Positions 5,975-9,531 of a DNA stretch of 9,531 nt are shown here, piece by piece. Numbering within the stretch: position 1 is the first letter of the stretch; the number at the start of each line of letters is the position of its first letter. The notes under the pieces were generated by a model. It was given only the letters and a program-made list of their open reading frames with translations. It had not been told where the DNA came from and did not search any database. The stretch comes from JAUVZL01 sp965603515 (GTDB lineage Bacteria; Hydrothermota; Tepidihabitantia; SM23-42), in NCBI GenBank assembly GCA_965603515.1, contig CBFDDH010000058.1, positions 1-9,531 of the forward strand. Direction: 5' to 3'. Position numbers and translations under genes: made by a program.

Positions 5975-7060
5975 ATGACCTTAATTTTACTGACCGCGAT
6001 TTTTGCCCTGGCACCACCCGGTCAAGTGCGGGCATTCGATACACCCAGTGACGGCGGTGAATCCATCTCAATTGAGTGGCAACTATCTCCTGATGATGCT
6101 CAACTCGAAGGCTACGAAATTTACCGCAGTGAAGACGGTGTCGAATTCGAACGGCTTGGTTTTATTGGCCGGGGTCGCCAGTTTTATGAAGGCAATTCAG
6201 AAGATGGCAAAACTTACGTTTATAAGGTAGCCGCATTATCAGGCACTGTAAGAGCTTTCTCTGAGCCGTCGAACGAAGCAATGAGTAGTCCTCAGTGGAT
6301 TGATGTATACAAATTGAATATTTTTGTGGCGATGCTTATTTTTGGCGGTTTCATTCTGTACTTCATCTATCATGCAAAAAAGGGAAAAGAACTCTTCATA
6401 CGAAAAATCGCAGGATTGCAGGCGGTTGAGGATGCAGTTGGTCGTGCTACAGAAATGGGAAAACCGATACTCTATATTCTCGGTCTTGGTTATGTCGAGG
6501 AAGTCGCTACTATTGCATCCTTGAACATTCTCGGTGAAGTGGCAAAAAAAACTGCTCAATATAATACAAAACTTATCGTGCCAAACGCTGATCCTATTGT
6601 CTACGTAGTTGCCCAGGAGATTGTCAAAGAATCATATACCAAAGCCGGTAGACCAGATGCTTTTGACCCAGACAGCGTATTTTTTCTGGCGCGTGAACAG
6701 ATGGCTTATGCAGCCGGGATTACCGGAATAATGACCCGCGAGAAACCTGCAACTAATTTCTTGATCGGGTACTTTGCTGCGGAATCACTTGTTCTGGCAG
6801 AAACTGGTGCTTCAACCGGTGCTATTCAAATCGCTGGCACTGACGCTCTGGCACAATTGCCTTTTTTCATTACTGCTTGTGATTATACATTGATCGGCGA
6901 AGAGCTTTATGCAGCATCTGCCTATATCTCCAAACAGCCCCTTTTGCTCGGAGCAATAAAAGGTGAAGACTGGGGCAAACTGGTGATTGCGACAATATTG
7001 CTTATCGCATCTATTATTGGACTGACTACTAAATTCCCGATTTTGAATCTATTTAGATAG
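5975..7060 (+). CDS. Operon gene A: fibronectin type III plus DUF6754-like membrane-anchored protein
   Basis: A 361-residue protein. Residues 1-20 (MTLILLTAIFALAPPGQVRA) look like an export signal, though without the usual N-terminal positive charge. Residues 20-105 fit a fibronectin type III domain: AFDTPSDGGESISIEWQLSP, GYEIYRSEDGVEFERL, FYEGNSEDGKTYVYKVAAL and a closing SEPSNEAMSSP. A TM helix at 114-132 is followed by basic AKKGKELFIRK, putting residues 135-335 in the cytoplasm by the positive-inside rule, and a second TM lies at 336-353. The soluble part (PILYILGLGYVEEVATIASL, KLIVPNADPIVYVVAQEIVK, GAIQIAGTDALAQLPFFITA, GEELYAASAY, LLLGAIKGEDW) I recall as DUF6754-type, an uncharacterised family; this is from memory. 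It aligns by eye with the soluble domain of gene C. The start has AAAGGAGGT four bases upstream. Gene B follows after nine bases. The function is not known; a surface-sensing or scaffold subunit of a membrane complex is a guess. Confidence 0.85.
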   Translation: MTLILLTAIFALAPPGQVRAFDTPSDGGESISIEWQLSPDDAQLEGYEIYRSEDGVEFERLGFIGRGRQFYEGNSEDGKTYVYKVAALSGTVRAFSEPSNEAMSSPQWIDVYKLNIFVAMLIFGGFILYFIYHAKKGKELFIRKIAGLQAVEDAVGRATEMGKPILYILGLGYVEEVATIASLNILGEVAKKTAQYNTKLIVPNADPIVYVVAQEIVKESYTKAGRPDAFDPDSVFFLAREQMAYAAGITGIMTREKPATNFLIGYFAAESLVLAETGASTGAIQIAGTDALAQLPFFITACDYTLIGEELYAASAYISKQPLLLGAIKGEDWGKLVIATILLIASIIGLTTKFPILNLFR

Positions 7061-7069
7061 GAGAATACA

Positions 7070-7729
7070 ATGAAAAAAAGAATTGCTTTGGTTCTTGTTT
7101 TTGTCTTCGGAATCCTTGGTATTATTCCGTTCCTAATCCCTCATCCAATAGTACAGAATTCTGACGAGTTCATACGCAATGATATCTTACGTATTTTAGC
7201 GGCGTTTGCCCTTGTCTTGGCACTCGGGAGTTTGTTAAAAGTACATGCTGATAAAATTAAACGTAAGAAAAGGAATTGGCAATACTCCTGGGTACTCATC
7301 TTAGCCTTTATTGTTTCATCAATCATTGGACTATTTGGCGGTGTTGCTGGTACTGGTCTCTTGCACACATCTATTGGTTCCTTTCACTTTGATATACAGA
7401 CCCTTTATGTTAACATCATTATCCCGCTTGCCTCATCAATGTTCGCGCTATTGGCATTTTTCATGGCATCAGCATCGTATCGTGCATTCCGTGCCCGATC
7501 TTATGAATCAACCCTGCTGTTGATCTCAGCGTTTATTGTTATGATAGGTTTCCTGCCCATTGCTGGGAGCATTTCACCGAAACTACCAGCATTTGCGCAG
7601 TGGATACTCAATGTACCAAACGTAGCAGGTCAAAGAGGTGTACTATTCGGCATTGCACTCGGCGCAGTCGCCACGTCGCTGAAAATTATCCTGGGAATAG
7701 AACGGGCATGGTTAGGAGGTGGTGATTGA
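7070..7729 (+). CDS. Operon gene B: six-TM integral membrane protein, unknown function
   Basis: A 219-residue protein with about six TM helices (roughly 5-24, 38-56, 72-96, 113-134, 147-166, 188-208). The basic loops KVHADKIKRKKRNW (57-70) and YRAFRARS (137-144) and the N-terminal MKKR all fall on one side, giving a consistent N-in/C-in topology. Segments that look conserved-like are ASASYRAFRARSYESTLL and GQRGVLFGIALGA, and the C-terminus ends GIERAWLGGGD. I recognise no family and no catalytic motif; glycine-rich TM3 (IIGLFGGVAGTG) would suit close helix packing. The Shine-Dalgarno AGGAG (7059-7063) overlaps the TAG of gene A, and the stop overlaps the TTG start of gene C by four bases (TTGA), so the genes are almost certainly co-translated. 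TM5 (SAFIVMIGF) and the preceding loop faintly resemble the end of gene D. Confidence 0.85.
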   Translation: MKKRIALVLVFVFGILGIIPFLIPHPIVQNSDEFIRNDILRILAAFALVLALGSLLKVHADKIKRKKRNWQYSWVLILAFIVSSIIGLFGGVAGTGLLHTSIGSFHFDIQTLYVNIIIPLASSMFALLAFFMASASYRAFRARSYESTLLLISAFIVMIGFLPIAGSISPKLPAFAQWILNVPNVAGQRGVLFGIALGAVATSLKIILGIERAWLGGGD

Positions 7730-8589
7730 AGTTCATTGAGAGCTTAACTAAGATTGACCGGCGTATTATTTATGGTATCCTGGCGTTGGTCGTGATTTTA
7801 CCTCTTGTCTTCCCTACCGCGTTAAAAGTGAAGCCGATGAGACCAGTTGAAAAACTTTATGAAGCAGTAGATAATATCCCCGAAGACAAAGCACTCATTC
7901 TCGATTGTTCATACGCACCTCAGATCAAGGCAGAAGTAGAACCAATGGCTATCGCAGTACTTCGCCACGCCTTTGGCAAAAGAAAAAAAGTGCTCGTGCT
8001 CGCACTCTATGTCCAGATGCTTGGTCTTGCCCAAAAAGCCCTGACCCAGGTTACTGGAGAATTCAATATCAAGGCAGAAACTTATGCAGACAGCATTATC
8101 TATGGTCGTGATTATGTATTCCTGGGCTGGACTCCACCGCCGCTCATTCCGATGTTGGGAATGGGTGAAAGCATTGCTGGAGTGTATCCAGCAGATTACT
8201 ACGGTAATCAAACCGATACTCTTGAACTTATGCAGTATATAAGAAGCTATAATAATGTCGGCATTCTTGTATGCCTGAGTGGCTCTGCAATTCCGAAATC
8301 ATGGGTTGCTTATGCTCAAAACAGATTCGGCGTAGCAGTCGGTGTCGGATGCACGGCTGTATCCGGCGCAGACTTTTATGCCTACTATCAAACAGGTCAG
8401 TTTTCAGGTTTGATGGTCGGCATGAAAGGTGCTGCAGAATACGAAGAGCTTGTTGAAGAAAACTTAAAGATCAAAGAGAAAAGGATGGCAAGTGAGGCTA
8501 TGGTCCCAATGACATATGCGCATTTTATAATAATTCTCTTTATTGTAATCGGCAATATTGGCTACTTCATTCAAAGGAGGCGAAAATGA
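7726..8589 (+). CDS. Operon gene C: TM-anchored alpha/beta protein related to the gene A soluble domain
   Basis: A 287-residue protein starting at TTG (7726), which is preceded by AGGAGGTG about five bases upstream; the next ATG is at residue 38, behind the first TM, so TTG is preferred. TM helices lie at about 14-33 and 264-282, and the C-terminus is QRRRK. Between them is a soluble alpha/beta domain with strands ALILDCS, KKVLVLAL, YVFLGW and GILVCLSGSA, ending GADFYAYYQ and GLMVGMKGAAEYEELVEE. The order of elements follows the gene A soluble domain, and the motif G-x-[ED]-[LF]-Y-A, then G 14 residues after the Tyr, then K-G, is shared (Y218/G232 here, Y312/G326 in A). Basic residues at both termini favour the soluble domain lying outside the cytoplasm, the opposite of gene A. 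Cys183 and Cys209 are present; no enzyme motif is recognised. The last codons double as the ribosome site of gene D, and the TGA overlaps its ATG. Confidence 0.86.
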   Translation: MKFIESLTKIDRRIIYGILALVVILPLVFPTALKVKPMRPVEKLYEAVDNIPEDKALILDCSYAPQIKAEVEPMAIAVLRHAFGKRKKVLVLALYVQMLGLAQKALTQVTGEFNIKAETYADSIIYGRDYVFLGWTPPPLIPMLGMGESIAGVYPADYYGNQTDTLELMQYIRSYNNVGILVCLSGSAIPKSWVAYAQNRFGVAVGVGCTAVSGADFYAYYQTGQFSGLMVGMKGAAEYEELVEENLKIKEKRMASEAMVPMTYAHFIIILFIVIGNIGYFIQRRRK

Positions 8590-9224
8590 ACATTTCAACT
8601 GACCCCTGGGTATGGATAGCGGCTCTTTTAAGTCTTGCAATCTTTTCTTTCCTCTACAAAGAAAACCCACTCTACAGGGTTGCCGAACACTTGTTTATAG
8701 GAGTAGCGAACGGCTATCTTGTCACCTTCTACTGGCATAATATACTTGTCCCTGTACTATTCAAACCTCTGTTTGCAGGACGGCTGATACTCATAATATC
8801 TTTCATCATCGGAGCACTCTACTTTACTCGCTTTATTCCAAAGATATCCTGGCTTGTGCGTATACCCATTGGTATTACTATTGGATACTATACGGGCGCT
8901 TATATCCCTGCTATAATCCAAGCGAGTATTCTTAGACAGGTTCAGGGAACAGTATTGACTTCAGCAAATTTCGCGTCATGGAATGTCGGACCATGGGGTA
9001 TTCTCTATTCGATCATAGTACTCATAGGGGTTCTTTGCACAGTTTCATACTTCTACTTCTCAAGAGAGCACAAGGGTATATTGGGCGTGACTTCTCGAAT
9101 AGGGATTGTTTTTGTTATGATAGGTTTCGGCGCAGCATTCGGATATACAGTCATGGCTCGTGTAAGCCTATTGATCGGAAAATTTCAGTTTTTGCTCGGT
9201 GATTGGCTGGGGATTATTCAGTAA
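8586..9224 (+). CDS. Operon gene D: polytopic membrane protein, unknown function
   Basis: A 212-residue protein with about six hydrophobic segments (8-24, 33-58, 66-81, 89-113, 136-158, 168-190) and an amphipathic C-terminal stretch RVSLLIGKFQFLLGDWLG. The segment KENPLYRVAEHLFIGVANGY after TM1 has charged residues (R31, E34, H35) at the edge of TM2 that could be functional. The loop between TM5 and TM6 is SREHKGILGVTSR. No family is recognised. The start ATG (8586) overlaps the stop of gene C (ATGA) and uses AAAGGAGG at 8573-8580, inside gene C. This is the last gene of the operon: repeat-rich non-coding DNA follows and no clear hairpin terminator is seen. A distant kinship with gene B (a shared SY...VMIGF stretch) is possible but weak, since hydrophobic sequence easily gives such matches. 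Confidence 0.85.
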   Translation: MNISTDPWVWIAALLSLAIFSFLYKENPLYRVAEHLFIGVANGYLVTFYWHNILVPVLFKPLFAGRLILIISFIIGALYFTRFIPKISWLVRIPIGITIGYYTGAYIPAIIQASILRQVQGTVLTSANFASWNVGPWGILYSIIVLIGVLCTVSYFYFSREHKGILGVTSRIGIVFVMIGFGAAFGYTVMARVSLLIGKFQFLLGDWLGIIQ

Positions 9225-9230
9225 GAAAAA

Positions 9231-9294
9231 GCGTAAAGCGTAGGGTGTAGAGAGTAGGGAGACAAGAGCGTAGGGCGTAAAGCGTAGAGAGAAA
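9231..9294 (+). repeat. Degenerate GCGTAAA/GCGTAGG repeat array
   Basis: Begins seven bases after the stop of gene D. GCGTAAAGCGTAG occurs exactly twice (9231-9243, 9275-9287) and GCGTAGGG twice (9237-9244, 9268-9275), with related GTAGAGA and GTAGGGA units between. It is purine-rich on the plus strand and non-coding. Confidence 0.75.
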
Positions 9295-9327
9295 TGATAC
9301 TGCGCATGGAATCTATATTTTCTAATG

Positions 9328-9372
9328 CTTTAAACGTTATTAACGGTCTAAACGGACGAAACGCTCTAAACG
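9328..9372 (-). repeat. Five tandem 9-bp units ending in AACG
   Basis: CTTTAAACG, TTATTAACG, GTCTAAACG, GACGAAACG and CTCTAAACG follow each other without gaps. Read on the other strand (CGTTTAGAG and so on) they resemble the CGTA-based units of 9231-9294, so the two arrays form degenerate inverted arms around a spacer of about 33 bases. Confidence 0.75.
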
Positions 9373-9420
9373 TACCTTGATGTATGTTCTCGACAGGCTC
9401 GAACAGTAAAAATAGCAACT

Positions 9421-9435
9421 AGTAACTTAGTTACT
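9421..9435 (-). terminator. Possible weak terminator of the right-edge minus-strand gene
   Basis: AGTAACT-T-AGTTACT is a perfect 7-bp hairpin located 14 bases downstream of the minus-strand stop, and on that strand a T-run (complement of 9408-9412) follows eight bases later. The stem is AT-rich and the T-run is detached, so termination is doubtful. Confidence 0.3.
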
Positions 9436-9449
9436 TAATAACTGTTTTA

Positions 9450-9531
9450 CTACCGTATCACAACAAACTTGCCGACTTGCTCACCAACTGTAGATTGGAT
9501 ATGGTAGATGTAGATGCCACTTGAGACTAGC
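9450..9531 (-). CDS. C-terminal end of a secreted protein with type IX-type sorting tail (partial)
   Basis: The minus strand from the right edge reads 26 residues and a TAG (9452-9450). The end SSGIYIYHIQS, then GEQVGKFVVIR, matches the last strands of the C-terminal sorting domain (family pattern sGiYfyri...g....kkfvvik) that in Bacteroidetes and related phyla directs proteins through the type IX secretion system. Only this tail lies in the window, so the body of the protein is unknown. A short match, but the G-[IV]-Y-x-Y-x-I ... GKFVV-[IL]-[RK]-stop pattern is distinctive. No other gene of the secretion system is in view. Confidence 0.75.
   Translation of the reverse strand, partial: LVSSGIYIYHIQSTVGEQVGKFVVIR

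Noticed and set aside
9328..9372. Tandem repeats considered as a CRISPR array
   Set aside because: Units are 9 bp with no spacers and no cas genes are nearby.

Overview
The window looks like a chromosome segment of an uncultured Gram-negative-type bacterium, most likely from a candidate phylum of the FCB/WOR-3 kind. The clues are a predicted outer-membrane beta-barrel, a type IX-secretion-like C-terminal sorting tail at the right edge, a 23S-intervening-sequence-type four-helix-bundle gene, strong AAAGGAGG Shine-Dalgarno sites and moderately AT-rich DNA. The phylum is inference; nothing here is a decisive taxonomic marker.

Left part (1-3034, minus strand): a two-gene unit. An ABC-F family ATPase (translation-type, soluble) is followed, with a 4-base ATGA overlap, by the N-terminal 388 residues of a PEP-utilising enzyme that resembles rifampicin phosphotransferase/PEP synthase and runs off the left edge. 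The ABC-F start codon lies six bases after a good -10 box, so its mRNA may be leaderless.

Middle (3002-5001, plus strand): a divergent intergenic region with a perfect TTGACA/TATAAT promoter and a roughly 140-base leader precedes a 544-residue secreted beta-barrel-like protein, closed by a strong intrinsic terminator. Next come an AT-rich spacer with small hairpins and a MazG-type nucleotide pyrophosphohydrolase with a cysteine-rich tail. A four-helix-bundle (S23/IVS family) gene follows, boxed by 29-bp imperfect inverted repeats; the left repeat supplies the last five codons and stop of the MazG gene, so the pair looks like an inserted cassette.

Right part (5975-9224, plus strand): a tight four-gene operon, called A-D here, of unknown function. 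A has an N-terminal export signal, a fibronectin type III domain, a TM segment, a soluble domain (which I associate tentatively with DUF6754) and a second TM. B is a six-TM protein, C is TM-soluble domain-TM and D is another roughly six-TM protein. B/C and C/D overlap by four bases. By eye the soluble domains of A and C align along their whole length, including a shared G-x-[ED]-[LF]-Y-A ... G-x(1,2)-K-G block with identical spacing. The operon therefore seems to encode a membrane complex built on two related domain subunits and two integral membrane subunits. I do not recognise it as a characterised system, and it is the main candidate for something undescribed.

Right edge (9225-9531): repeat-rich non-coding DNA, with a GCGTAAA/GCGTAGG array and an inverted five-copy 9-bp array ending in AACG, then the 3' end of a minus-strand gene encoding a secreted protein with a sorting-domain tail.
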